A stretch of DNA of 64,000 nt from Actinomycetes bacterium (GTDB lineage: Bacteria > Actinomycetota > Acidimicrobiia > Acidimicrobiales > JAMCPL01): the NCBI GenBank assembly GCA_021841005.1, contig JAKBVZ010000023.1:26903-90902 (forward strand). Reading direction: 5' to 3'. Under the pieces are notes generated by a model that worked only from the letters and a program-made list of their open reading frames with translations, was not told the origin of the DNA and ran no database searches. Positions 26,931-35,493 of the stretch are shown in pieces. The translations under genes were made by a program, and so were the position numbers. Every line of letters begins with the position of its first letter. Position 1 is the stretch's first letter.

Positions 26931-28049
26931 ATGATGCCGGAATTATCATATGGAAGGTACGGACCGGAAGCGGCGAGAGCGGTTGAAGCGGAGAGCCATC
27001 TTCCTTCCACCCAGTATGAGCTGGAGGTGGCAAGAGGGCTGGAGCTGGGACTTCCAGGTGCAGACAGTATTGTGGACAGGAGGATACCCACCTTTTCCCG
27101 GGGAGAACTCCCTCACTTCGCCGGAATCAACACTTTTTTGAAGGCTCCATACCTGGAAGACGTGCGTTCCTGTGGTGAATATGATGTTGCCATACTGGGT
27201 GTGCCCTTTGATGGTGGCACAACTTACCGGTCGGGGACCCGTTTCGGACCCCAAGGCATACGTAAGATATCTGCATTGTATGGTCCTTACAGCTTCGAAC
27301 TCGGCGTGGATCTGAGAGAGTCGATCACCATGTGTGATCTCGGTGATGTATTCACCATACCGGCAAATATCGAGAAGACCTTCGACCAGATCACCAAGGC
27401 AATATCGCATGTCTATTCTTCGGGAACTTTCCCGGTGGTGCTGGGAGGTGATCATTCCATCGGGTTTCCGACGACCAGAGGGGTCGCCCGCCACCTGGAC
27501 GGAAATCTTGGGATCATCCATTTTGACAGGCATGTGGATACCCAGGACACGGATCTGGACGAGCGCATGCACACCACGCCGTGGTTTCACGCTACGGATA
27601 TTCCGAATGTGCCACCGAAGAACCTGGTCCAGTTGGGGATTGGAGGATGGCAGGCTCCGCGTCCGGGAGTGAAGATCGGTCGGGAACGGGGTACCACGAT
27701 TATGACGGTAAACGATTGCGTGGAGATGGGTATCGAGGCAGCGGCCGAGCGTGCCCTCGAGGTTGCCTGGGAGGGAGCGGAGGCGGTATGGCTGTCCTTT
27801 GACATTGACTGCCTGGATGCAGCTTTCGTGCCGGGGACCGGCTGGCCTGAGCCAGGAGGATTCCTTCCCCGAGAGGTGCTCAGATTGATCCAGCTGATTG
27901 CCCAAAAGCCGTTGGCGGGGATCGAGATTGTCGAGTGTTCCCCGCCTTACGACAACGCGGAAATCACCTCGCTCATGGCTACAAGAGTCATATGTGACAC
28001 CCTCGGTTGCTTGGTAAGGGCAGGGCACCTGCCGGGAAGGGGGAACTGA
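26931..28049 (+). CDS. gdmH: Ureohydrolase of the guanidine hydrolase (guanidinase) type
   Basis: Predicted to hydrolyse guanidine to urea and ammonia. It has the arginase/agmatinase fold with all metal ligands: VVLGGDHSIGFP, IHFDRHVDTQ (Asp, His, Asp) and SFDIDCLDAAF. The HFDRHVDTQ and PGTGWPEPGG variants, together with a roughly 85-residue extension before the core (YDVAILGVPFD), separate it from ~305-residue agmatinases and match the longer guanidinase-like group as I know it. The upstream guanidine-I riboswitch and downstream permease plus urease genes strongly favour guanidine as substrate. Characterised guanidinases use nickel. The start is ATG 26931 (MMPELSYGRYG) after GGAGG, not the track's 26820, which lies in the riboswitch. 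Agmatinase or guanidinobutyrase activity is the alternative; no arginine decarboxylase is nearby. Confidence 0.85.
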   Translation: MMPELSYGRYGPEAARAVEAESHLPSTQYELEVARGLELGLPGADSIVDRRIPTFSRGELPHFAGINTFLKAPYLEDVRSCGEYDVAILGVPFDGGTTYRSGTRFGPQGIRKISALYGPYSFELGVDLRESITMCDLGDVFTIPANIEKTFDQITKAISHVYSSGTFPVVLGGDHSIGFPTTRGVARHLDGNLGIIHFDRHVDTQDTDLDERMHTTPWFHATDIPNVPPKNLVQLGIGGWQAPRPGVKIGRERGTTIMTVNDCVEMGIEAAAERALEVAWEGAEAVWLSFDIDCLDAAFVPGTGWPEPGGFLPREVLRLIQLIAQKPLAGIEIVECSPPYDNAEITSLMATRVICDTLGCLVRAGHLPGRGN

Positions 28050-28052
28050 GCA

Positions 28053-29597
28053 ATGACAATGATCAGCGACAAGTTTCCTTCCCAAGTCGATGGAGCCAGT
28101 GTAGCGGTAGGAGAACAGCCCGACGATGCGCATGTGAGGTTGCATCGCAATAGGGCAGGACATGGACATGTGGTGGCACAAGGCATAATAGCCAATGGTC
28201 CCTTGCTCTGCATGGGGGCGGTACTGACATCTGCCGCCATCTATGCGCAGGGTGCGCTTCCTCTTGCTTACCTGCTCGGTGCAGGGCTGGTATGGTTGTG
28301 GGTCAATACTCCGATGCAGTACTCGAAGAAGCTGGCCAGCTCGGGAGGAATGTTCTATTTTGTCAGCAAGGGAGCCGGTACTTACCTGGGGTACCTCGCA
28401 GGATTGTGCTATGCGCTCTACTATACAGCGTTTCTGGCTGGTGGAGCAGTCTACTTTGCGGTGATGGTGCAGTCAATGCTGGCGCAGTTTGGGGTACATT
28501 CCGTACCAGGATGGCTCTGGGTGCCTTTGACGCTGGCTATAATTGTACCTCCCGGGATACTCGTATACAGAGGAGTGCTGCCCTCATTGCGGTATGGGAT
28601 AATTGCCGGCCTAGTGGAGATCCTGCTGATGCTGATTACCAGTATTGTCATCGTGGCATTGGCAGGGCATAACAACACGGCGAGCGTGTTTACGCCGGCC
28701 TTCGCAAAGACTGGCATGTCAGGGATAGGAGTGGGCTTGCTACTTGCAGCTTTCGGGATGTCCGGATCGACGGCGACCATCTTCCTGGGCCATGAGGCCA
28801 AGCTCCCTCATCATGCTGTACGCAGAGGGCTGGTGCTTTCCACCGCAGCGGTGGCGGTCATCATGGTCTTTGTTGCTTACGCTCTTACCATCGGATGGGG
28901 TCCCACTCATATGGCGACGTTTGCAAACTCCAGCATTCCTGGATTGCTCGTGATTCACAAGTATATGGGCAGCGGCGTGGAACTGGTGATCGCAGTGTTC
29001 ATGGCAAACAGTATCGCCAGCGCCATTATCGCATCTACGCTGGTGGTGAGCCGGGTAACGCATGTGATGTCCATGGCGGGCCTGTTCCCGAAACGCTTCA
29101 AGGAAGTGGACCAAAAGAGCGGCACGCCGAGGGCGGCCGTACTTGCCTGCCTGGGAACCGCTGCAGCTGGTGCAATTGTCGCAGGGATGATCTGGGGACC
29201 GGTGACGGCTTTTACCGTGCTGATACTTGTAGCTACAATGGGAGAATTTGTAGGGCATATCCTTGGCAATCTCGCACTGCCATTTTTTGCTCATAGCCGG
29301 CACATGGTACGTGTTGTGGTACATGTTGTATTGCCCATGTTTTCTCTCGTCACAATCGGAATCGGGATCTTTTATACCTTTTTCCCGGTGGTGGTACCGC
29401 TCATCTGGGGACCGGTCATATTTCTGATAGGACTTGGCCTGGGAACGGTATTTTACCTCTTCAAGCATATGTCTACGGATGCCGAAGGTCGTGCAGCGTT
29501 GAAGGCGCTCGTATCCAGGTTGGGCCTGGATACGGGGGACGGGATGGGTTCACCTGTTGTGCCGTCCTTACCGCACTGTGCCAGCGTACAGGAGTAG
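28053..29597 (+). CDS. APC-superfamily permease, candidate guanidine (or urea/amine) importer
   Basis: A 514-residue integral membrane protein of the amino acid-polyamine-organocation family, with about 12 hydrophobic segments. The TM1 region has VVAQGIIANGPLLCMGAVL followed by SSGGMFYFVSKGAGTYLGYLAGL, which fits the APC core. It starts 3 bp after the guanidinase stop (TGAGCAATG) with a good AAGGGGG site, so it is co-translated with it and lies under the same riboswitch. The natural inference is guanidine import, but amino acid or amine transport cannot be excluded from sequence. ureA starts 24 bp after its stop. Confidence 0.85.
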   Translation: MTMISDKFPSQVDGASVAVGEQPDDAHVRLHRNRAGHGHVVAQGIIANGPLLCMGAVLTSAAIYAQGALPLAYLLGAGLVWLWVNTPMQYSKKLASSGGMFYFVSKGAGTYLGYLAGLCYALYYTAFLAGGAVYFAVMVQSMLAQFGVHSVPGWLWVPLTLAIIVPPGILVYRGVLPSLRYGIIAGLVEILLMLITSIVIVALAGHNNTASVFTPAFAKTGMSGIGVGLLLAAFGMSGSTATIFLGHEAKLPHHAVRRGLVLSTAAVAVIMVFVAYALTIGWGPTHMATFANSSIPGLLVIHKYMGSGVELVIAVFMANSIASAIIASTLVVSRVTHVMSMAGLFPKRFKEVDQKSGTPRAAVLACLGTAAAGAIVAGMIWGPVTAFTVLILVATMGEFVGHILGNLALPFFAHSRHMVRVVVHVVLPMFSLVTIGIGIFYTFFPVVVPLIWGPVIFLIGLGLGTVFYLFKHMSTDAEGRAALKALVSRLGLDTGDGMGSPVVPSLPHCASVQE

Positions 29598-29621
29598 AAC
29601 CTCGATTGATGGATGTAAACT

Positions 29622-29924
29622 ATGAGGCTTAGCCCGCACGAACAAGAGCGGCTCATGATATACCTGGCTGCGATAGTTGCTCGTGATCGCCGCGAACGCG
29701 GCCTCGAGCTCAATTACCCTGAAGCAGTCGCCTTGCTCTCCTCTTTTGTACTCGAAGCGGCTCGTGACGGGCAGTCGGTGGCTGACTTGATGGAGCGAGG
29801 TAGGCATGTGCTGGGCCGCGAGGACGTAATGGAAGGTGTACCCGAGATGATACCCGAGATGCAGATCGAGGCAACTTTTCCAGATGGGACAAAGCTTGTG
29901 ACCCTGCACTGGCCGATACAATAG
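29622..29924 (+). CDS. ureA: Urease gamma subunit
   Basis: Smallest structural subunit of nickel urease (urea to ammonia and carbamate). The 100-residue product matches the family end to end: [39 protein letters not shown], then [27 protein letters not shown]. Start ATG 29622. It follows the permease by 24 bp and overlaps the frame of ureB's possible upstream start, so it is in the same transcript. Confidence 0.97.
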   Translation: MRLSPHEQERLMIYLAAIVARDRRERGLELNYPEAVALLSSFVLEAARDGQSVADLMERGRHVLGREDVMEGVPEMIPEMQIEATFPDGTKLVTLHWPIQ

Positions 29925-29968
29925 ATGTGCGGCGTAGAGCGTGCATGCCGGATGGAAGGTGGTGGAAT

Positions 29969-30319
29969 GTGATACCTGGTGAGGTGCTGGTGGGCGATAC
30001 TCCCGTTACGATTAATTGTGGCTGTCCGAGCATCCGATTGACGGTGCGCAATAATGGTGACCGTCCTGTGCAGGTTGGTTCACACTACCATTTCAGCGAG
30101 GCAAATCCGGCCCTGGATTTTGATCGGGATGCTTCCTGGGGAAAGCGGCTCAATATACCTGCCGGCACTTCGGTCCGTTTCGAACCGGGGATATCCAGGG
30201 AGGTGGAACTCATTCCGCTGTCGGGTGGAAGGGTGGTTCCAGGACTCCGGGGGATGTGCGGCGGGCCTTTGGACGATCGAGTGGATACTCATACGAGCAA
30301 CCGAGGGTGGTCTGAGTGA
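29969..30319 (+). CDS. ureB: Urease beta subunit
   Basis: Structural subunit of urease. The core is [18 protein letters not shown]...[26 protein letters not shown]...[17 protein letters not shown], all family hallmarks. The track starts at GTG 29927, but urease beta normally begins (M/V)IPGE. GTG 29969 gives exactly that, with GGAAGG about 10 bases upstream, so I place the start there (116 residues). The C-terminus has a short extension. It lies between ureA and ureC in the operon. Confidence 0.94.
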   Translation: MIPGEVLVGDTPVTINCGCPSIRLTVRNNGDRPVQVGSHYHFSEANPALDFDRDASWGKRLNIPAGTSVRFEPGISREVELIPLSGGRVVPGLRGMCGGPLDDRVDTHTSNRGWSE

Positions 30320-30386
30320 TGCTCGAGAGACGGTACCGGCGTGGTGGCCATGCTGGCCACACGGTGCTGAAGGATGCCGGTGACCC

Positions 30387-32096
30387 ATGATCGAGATTGG
30401 CAGGGAGCGGTATCGAGCGCTTTACGGGCCTACGACTTGTGACAGGATCCGCCTTGCGGATACAGATCTGTTCATCGAGGTCACTGAGGACCTGTGCGGC
30501 AAAGGTGATGAGGCTGTTTTCGGGGGCGGTAAGGTGATCAGGGAATCCATGGGTCAGTCCATGGTAACCAGGGCTCAGGGAGCTCCAGACCTTGTGATTA
30601 CAGGAGCGATCATCCTTGATCACTGGGGTATCGTCAAGGCGGATGTAGGCGTGCGTGATGGTCGGATAAGCGCTATCGGTAAGGCAGGCAATCCTGACAT
30701 CATGGATGGGGTCGATCCTGCTCTCGCCATCGGGCCGTCCACCGAGATTCTTTCCGGCAATGGCAAGATCCTCACTGCCGGCGGCATCGATTGCCACGTA
30801 CACCTTGTCTGCCCTCAGCTGGTCGGAGAGGCGCTCGGAGCGGGGATCACGACCCTTATCGGGGGTGGTACCGGTCCTGCGGAGGGAACCAAAGCGACTA
30901 CCGTCACTCCGGGGGAGTGGAATGTCGCAAGGATGCTGGAAGCCATGGATTCCATGCCCGTAAACGTACTCTTGCTTGGCAAGGGCAATACGGTTTCCAC
31001 CGAAGCCCTGCGGGAACAATTGAGAGCAGGTGTGGGGGGATTCAAGGTCCATGAGGACTGGGGTGCCACTCCTGCAGCGTTGGACGCTTGTCTACAGGTG
31101 GCGGATGAATATGGCGTGCAGGTGGCGCTGCATTCCGATACGTTGAACGAGGCGGGATTTGTGGAAAGTACGATCTCGGCTATAGCGGGTCGGGCCATAC
31201 ATGCATACCATACCGAAGGCGCCGGAGGCGGCCACGCGCCGGATATAATCACTGTTGCCGGCTTACCCAACGTATTGCCATCGTCTACTGATCCTACCCG
31301 TCCCTATACGGTAAACACCATCGATGAACATTTGGACATGTTGATGGTGTGTCATCATTTGAATCCCGCAGTGCCCGAAGATCTGGCTTTTGCAGAGAGC
31401 AGGATAAGGCCATCGACCATCGCTGCTGAAGATGTACTGCATGATTTGGGGGCGATATCAATGATAGGTTCCGACTCGCAGGCCATGGGTCGTATCGGAG
31501 AGGTCCCCCTGAGGACCTGGCAGACCGCACATGCCAACAAGTTGCGCAGGGGATCACTGCCAGGAGATGGACATTCCGACAACAATAGGGCGAAGCGATA
31601 TATTGCGAAGTATACTATATGTCCTGCTATGGCGCATGGGCTGGAAGGCGAAGTCGGGTCAGTCGAGATCGGAAAGCTCGCTGACCTGGTCCTGTGGGAT
31701 CCGGCCTTCTTCGCGGTCAGGCCTCATGTTGTCCTGAAGGGCGGGATGGTTGTTTGGGCCGTCATGGGAGATCCAAACGCGTCGATACCGACGCCCCAGC
31801 CGGAATTGCCCCGCCCTATGTGGGGGGCGGCTCCTGGAGTGGCAGCTCACACCGGTGTGAATTTCGTAGCGCCTGCAGCCTCCGAAGTGGGACTTGGCGA
31901 GAGGCTTGGGCTGAGCAAGCCAGTGGTTGCTGTTGCGGATGTCAGGAAGCGGAGCAAGTCCAGCATGCCCAACAATGACGCATTACCCCGGATAGAGGTG
32001 GATCCGGATAGCTTTGCCGTGAGGATCGATGGGGAGCTTGTCGATGTAATGCCGATGGAGACATTGCCGATGACTCAAAGGTATTTCCTGTTTTGA
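30387..32096 (+). CDS. ureC: Urease alpha (catalytic) subunit
   Basis: Catalytic subunit of urease, carrying the binuclear nickel centre. Ligands are visible: the HVH pair ([12 protein letters not shown]), the carbamylated lysine ([18 protein letters not shown]), His in [10 protein letters not shown] and [14 protein letters not shown], the flap Cys-His MVCHHLNP, and the late Asp in [12 protein letters not shown]. At 569 residues it has normal length. ATG 30387 begins [23 protein letters not shown], as expected. Its stop overlaps the possible TTG start of ureF (TTGA). Confidence 0.98.
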   Translation: MIEIGRERYRALYGPTTCDRIRLADTDLFIEVTEDLCGKGDEAVFGGGKVIRESMGQSMVTRAQGAPDLVITGAIILDHWGIVKADVGVRDGRISAIGKAGNPDIMDGVDPALAIGPSTEILSGNGKILTAGGIDCHVHLVCPQLVGEALGAGITTLIGGGTGPAEGTKATTVTPGEWNVARMLEAMDSMPVNVLLLGKGNTVSTEALREQLRAGVGGFKVHEDWGATPAALDACLQVADEYGVQVALHSDTLNEAGFVESTISAIAGRAIHAYHTEGAGGGHAPDIITVAGLPNVLPSSTDPTRPYTVNTIDEHLDMLMVCHHLNPAVPEDLAFAESRIRPSTIAAEDVLHDLGAISMIGSDSQAMGRIGEVPLRTWQTAHANKLRRGSLPGDGHSDNNRAKRYIAKYTICPAMAHGLEGEVGSVEIGKLADLVLWDPAFFAVRPHVVLKGGMVVWAVMGDPNASIPTPQPELPRPMWGAAPGVAAHTGVNFVAPAASEVGLGERLGLSKPVVAVADVRKRSKSSMPNNDALPRIEVDPDSFAVRIDGELVDVMPMETLPMTQRYFLF

Positions 32097-33091
32097 CTGA
32101 TTATCCTTCGCAAGTTGGGATGGAGCGGCTTGAGGATGGTGGCTGGCGTGACGATGGTGATATTTTGGGGTCCCCTACTGGCAGCCGGCATGCGGTATGC
32201 TCACCCTTGCCTGGCGCGTGCATCGGTCTTACTGGGCGGGATGGGGGTCATTACATCGGTCAGGATGGAGATCGTTACACGAGGAAGGGTATCGAGCTAT
32301 ATACCACCCAGGACGGGGACCAGCGCGGCACTGGCCACGTTGCACCTGCAATCCGGGGAACATCTGCAGCATTTCTCCTGGCTGACGGCAGGTTTCCGGC
32401 AGGCGGCCATGCTCACTCAGGGGGCGTGGAGGGGGCTGTAAATGATGGACTGCTGCGAGACCTGGTGTCTCTACGGGATTTCCTCGAGGGTCGGCTGCGG
32501 ACCGCAGGGCTGGTCTTTGCCGCCCTTTCTTCAGCATCCTGGATTATGGCCATGAGGTGCAAGCCGCAGAGATCAGCCGGCAGCATATCGTTGAAGCATA
32601 TATCATTCGAGGAATGGTCTTTGCTTGATGCCGAGGCGGATGCACGTCTTGTATCGCCTTCCTTGCGGCGCGTATCGAGAGCGCAAGGACGCCAGCTCTT
32701 GCGCAGTGCCGCCGTTGCATGGCCGTCGCCGTTGCTGGATGGGCTTGCCGGTGAAATTGACGGTGGCCCGCATCACTCGATTGCGATGGGTGCATGTGCT
32801 GCTGTTGCGGGCCTTACCATAGAGGAGTCTGCACTCGTGGCGGCATACGGATCTATTTCCGGCCCTGGGTTTGCGGCGCTCAGACTGCTCGGATTTGATC
32901 CGGCACAGGTATCCTCGGTAGTCGCGGATCTCACCGGCGCTGCCGATCAGGTGGCGATGTCGGCAATGAACGCCGCCAGAGATGCAGCTACGGTGGGGCA
33001 GTGGATCCGGCTTCCCGCTCCGGCGTCACCGTTGCTGGATTATTATGCTGAAAGCCATGCCGGGGAGGAGGTGCGTCTCTTTGCATCTTGA
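32093..33091 (+). CDS. ureF: Urease accessory protein UreF with N-terminal extension
   Basis: UreF joins UreD and UreG in the complex that inserts nickel into urease. The family core starts at about residue 90 ([25 protein letters not shown]) and runs to the C-terminus ([23 protein letters not shown]). Typical UreF is 210-230 residues; here the frame gives 332, with about 85 extra residues rich in Gly, Asp and Tyr. No ATG or GTG lies near the core, so the TTG at 32093 (overlapping the ureC stop) or ATG 32120 (M10) is needed. The extension therefore seems to be really translated. It could affect complex assembly. Confidence 0.9.
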   Translation: MTDYPSQVGMERLEDGGWRDDGDILGSPTGSRHAVCSPLPGACIGLTGRDGGHYIGQDGDRYTRKGIELYTTQDGDQRGTGHVAPAIRGTSAAFLLADGRFPAGGHAHSGGVEGAVNDGLLRDLVSLRDFLEGRLRTAGLVFAALSSASWIMAMRCKPQRSAGSISLKHISFEEWSLLDAEADARLVSPSLRRVSRAQGRQLLRSAAVAWPSPLLDGLAGEIDGGPHHSIAMGACAAVAGLTIEESALVAAYGSISGPGFAALRLLGFDPAQVSSVVADLTGAADQVAMSAMNAARDAATVGQWIRLPAPASPLLDYYAESHAGEEVRLFAS

Positions 33092-33107
33092 AGGGAGTCA
33101 ACCAGCG

Positions 33108-34043
33108 ATGGGAGAGCATGCAGATCATGCCAGCGGCACCGTAGGCGACGCGTACGAAGGTTGCTTTTACCAGACTAGCGATGCAGGCGGTGCGCGTAGT
33201 GCAAGCGATGCAGGCGGTGCGCGTAGTGCAAGCGATGCAGGCGGTGCAAGCAGTGCAGGCGGTGCAGGCGGTGCGCGCAGTGCAAGCGATGCAGGCGGTG
33301 CAAGCAGTGCAGGCGGTGCCTGCGTGGCCGAACCAGTGCTGCTCCACGACCACGACCACGACCATGACCATGACCATGACCACGACACGTACTCCCAGCG
33401 CAAGGGAGATGCGCAGCCCAGCCCAGTACGGGCGGGTAGCCGGCAAGGACCATTCCGTATTGGCATAGGCGGTCCCGTAGGCAGCGGCAAGACCGCATTG
33501 GTGGCATCCTTATGCCGTCAATTGGCCAGCAACTTGAATCTAGCTGTGGTGACCAACGATATCTACACCACCGAGGATGCGGACTTTCTGAAGCGCGCCG
33601 GCGTGCTTGCCGAAGAAAGGATCGTTGCAGTGGAAACCGGCTGTTGCCCGCATACGGCCATAAGAGATGACATTGCGGCCAACCTCGAGGCCATTGAATT
33701 CCTGGAGGACCGCTTTCCGGGTCTCGACCTCGTTCTTGTAGAGAGCGGTGGGGACAACCTGACAGCTACTTTCAGCTACGGCCTGATCGATGCCCAGATT
33801 TTTGTACTGGATGTATCGGGTGGAGATAAAGTGCCGCGTAAAGGAGGACCTGGTGTTACTATGTCCGATCTGCTGGTCATCAATAAGGTTGACTTGGCGG
33901 AGATGGTCGGCGCGGATCTCTCCGTGATGAGATCTGATGCAGTATCCAAGAGGGGAGATCGTCCTGTCATCATGTGCTCGCTGCGCAGTACGGGCGGCGG
34001 CCAGGAAGTGGCTTCCTGGGTGCGCGGGATTCTCCGGACATAA
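33108..34043 (+). CDS. ureG: Urease accessory GTPase UreG with repeat-built, Asp-His-rich N-terminus
   Basis: SIMIBI-class GTPase that powers nickel delivery to urease. The P-loop is [14 protein letters not shown], the nickel site is [15 protein letters not shown] (Cys-Pro-His), and [13 protein letters not shown] and [14 protein letters not shown] follow. The track start (32982) overlaps ureF by 110 bp; ATG 33108, 17 bp after the ureF stop, is better. This leaves about 120 residues before the GTPase. They consist of tandem SDAGGARSA-type repeats followed by a (His-Asp)7 run ([14 protein letters not shown]). His-rich tails on UreG are known to bind nickel, but the 9-residue repeats are unusual. 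With no ureE in the operon, this tail may store nickel. Confidence 0.95.
   Translation: MGEHADHASGTVGDAYEGCFYQTSDAGGARSASDAGGARSASDAGGASSAGGAGGARSASDAGGASSAGGACVAEPVLLHDHDHDHDHDHDHDTYSQRKGDAQPSPVRAGSRQGPFRIGIGGPVGSGKTALVASLCRQLASNLNLAVVTNDIYTTEDADFLKRAGVLAEERIVAVETGCCPHTAIRDDIAANLEAIEFLEDRFPGLDLVLVESGGDNLTATFSYGLIDAQIFVLDVSGGDKVPRKGGPGVTMSDLLVINKVDLAEMVGADLSVMRSDAVSKRGDRPVIMCSLRSTGGGQEVASWVRGILRT
33178..33325 (+). repeat. 27-bp tandem repeat array in ureG 5' coding region
   Basis: Units related to AGCGATGCAGGCGGTGCGCG+TAGTGCA, mixed with shortened 18-bp versions (AGCAGTGCAGGCGGTGCA), run in tandem and encode SDAGGARSA and SSAGGA. All units are multiples of 9 bp, keeping the frame. An Asp-His codon run (GACCAC/GACCAT) follows at about 33342-33384. 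Confidence 0.85.
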
Positions 34044-34082
34044 CGGCAATTTCCTGGCATAGAAGACTGGCATCCTGTAGCC

Positions 34083-34949
34083 ATGCAAGCGCATTCACGA
34101 GTCTCGGTGAGCATTTCAGCAGATGGAGTCCTTCGTTACGATAGGTTGCGGTCGCAAGTGCCATTGTTGCTGAGGCCCACTCCCTGGGGGCTGTACCTTG
34201 TTGGCGGAGCTGCCGGTCCGCTCGGTGGCGACGATCTTGCATTGGAGATTGAGGTGGGATGCGGTGCTTCACTTGTTGTCCGTTCAGCTGCCGCCAGCCT
34301 GGCGCGGCGAGGAGTCTCGCAAAGGGCTTCTGAATTTTCCGTAAATGTACATCTTGCCCCGGATGCTTCGCTGTACTGGATGCCCGAGCCTGCAGTGGCG
34401 TGTGCAGGTTGTAATCATCATGTAGAGGTGCGGGTAGAGATGGACGCCGGCGCTGGTCTCTACTGGAAAGAAGAACTCGTACTTGGTAGGTACGGCGAAG
34501 GTCCGGGAGTTTGGACTTCAGGGTTATCCGTGGATTATGGCGGCAAGCCTCTGGTTCGCCATATGCTGCCGGTAGGTACACCAGGATGGGATGGGCCCGC
34601 CGTAATCGGAGACGGTGGCTCGGTAGGTTCTCTCCTGGCAGCCGGCTCCATGGCGGTAGACTCCATCCCGGCGGCCGGCTATCCGGCGGCCGGTTACCCC
34701 ATTCCTGAGATGCGCTTGTCCGCGCTATCGGTGGAGAGTGGCGGTGATTACGGTAACAGCCCTGCCGGCGGCCCTGCCGACAAAGCCAATTACGTGCGCC
34801 TGGAAGATTCCTGTGGTGTGCTGGCAAGGGGAACGCTCATGCGTCTTGCCAGCCCGGGGACCATGATCAGCGCCATTGGGCGAGACCTGATGGCTGTGAG
34901 GCGTGTGATTGATATCTTGACCGTCATGGCGACCAGATCGTGTTCCTAG
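34083..34949 (+). CDS. ureD: Urease accessory protein UreD
   Basis: Scaffold that binds apo-urease and receives nickel from UreG via UreF. Family features: SADGVLRYDRLRSQVPLLLRPT, LALEIEVGCGASLVVRSAAASLA and VHLAPDASLYWMPEPAVACAGCNHH, then WKEELVLGRYGE. At 288 residues the length is usual, though the middle has a small tandem duplication (AAGYPAAGYP; 15-bp DNA repeat). Start ATG 34083. It is last in the ureABCFGD order, the same order as in mycobacteria. No obvious terminator follows. Confidence 0.93.
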   Translation: MQAHSRVSVSISADGVLRYDRLRSQVPLLLRPTPWGLYLVGGAAGPLGGDDLALEIEVGCGASLVVRSAAASLARRGVSQRASEFSVNVHLAPDASLYWMPEPAVACAGCNHHVEVRVEMDAGAGLYWKEELVLGRYGEGPGVWTSGLSVDYGGKPLVRHMLPVGTPGWDGPAVIGDGGSVGSLLAAGSMAVDSIPAAGYPAAGYPIPEMRLSALSVESGGDYGNSPAGGPADKANYVRLEDSCGVLARGTLMRLASPGTMISAIGRDLMAVRRVIDILTVMATRSCS

Positions 34950-35110
34950 GCTTCGGGTAAAGCTTTGGGAGGGATGTCAGGGCGACAAGTTTCCAGAGCA
35001 ATCCAAGAGATGTAGCCCAGTACGATGAGGAGTATACCAGGCGCTCCGCCGGCATGAGGCGAGCCATTCAGCGGCTATGAGCACGCGATGTGTACGTGAT
35101 GAGGCATTTG

Positions 35111-35196
35111 ATGGATGTAGTAGCTGGAGGGTGGACGGCTGAGCCGACTACGACCGGGCGGTGGTTAGGTATCTCATGGATGTAGTAGCTGGAGGG
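35111..35196 (+). repeat. 21-bp direct repeat downstream of ureD
   Basis: ATGGATGTAGTAGCTGGAGG+G is present at 35111-35131 and again at 35176-35196. It lies in the 540-bp stretch after the urease operon, which otherwise holds only a possible small leftward membrane-protein gene. Confidence 0.8.
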
Positions 35197-35378
35197 CTCG
35201 GTTTAGCTTTGTGCAGGTGCGAGATGAAATGGGAGATCGCCGCTCCATGCGTTACCAGGACCGCTATGGCTATGATGATGATCGCCACCAGGATGATCAG
35301 CACCATGCAGCCGGTGGCTAAAGCCCTACGCTGCTGCACCCGCTCCTCGTGTCTGAAAATTGCACGCATAAGACCCAT
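35148..35378 (-). CDS. Possible small single-pass membrane protein
   Basis: The leftward frame contains one strongly hydrophobic helix (ATGCMVLIILVAIIIIAIAVLVTHGA) preceded by a basic segment (FRHEERVQQRRA), as expected for an N-in anchored peptide. The track start at 35510 overlaps the next gene; a Met at 35378 (MGLMRAIFRH) gives 76 residues. No clear ribosome site and no family are recognised. The 3' end overlaps one copy of the 21-bp repeat. Confidence 0.35.
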   Translation of the reverse strand: MGLMRAIFRHEERVQQRRALATGCMVLIILVAIIIIAIAVLVTHGAAISHFISHLHKAKPSPPATTSMRYLTTARS

Positions 35379-35493
35379 GGGTAGATGATAGTGCAAGCAG
35401 GGGCGTGGATGCCGACGTATCGAGCAGGCAAGGCATTGTCGACATGAGTTGAGATCACGTACCTGGCCAGGATAAAGCGGTAGTATTGCTGAG

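Noticed and set aside
26946-28181. 411-aa reverse ORF opposite the guanidinase gene
   Set aside because: It is a long antisense frame of a strongly conserved gene, His/Arg-rich and without family features.
30210-31052. 280-aa reverse ORF opposite ureC
   Set aside because: A shadow of ureB/ureC with no recognisable domain.
33167-33507. Reverse ORFs of [16 protein letters not shown] type
   Set aside because: Antisense translations of the ureG tandem repeat.
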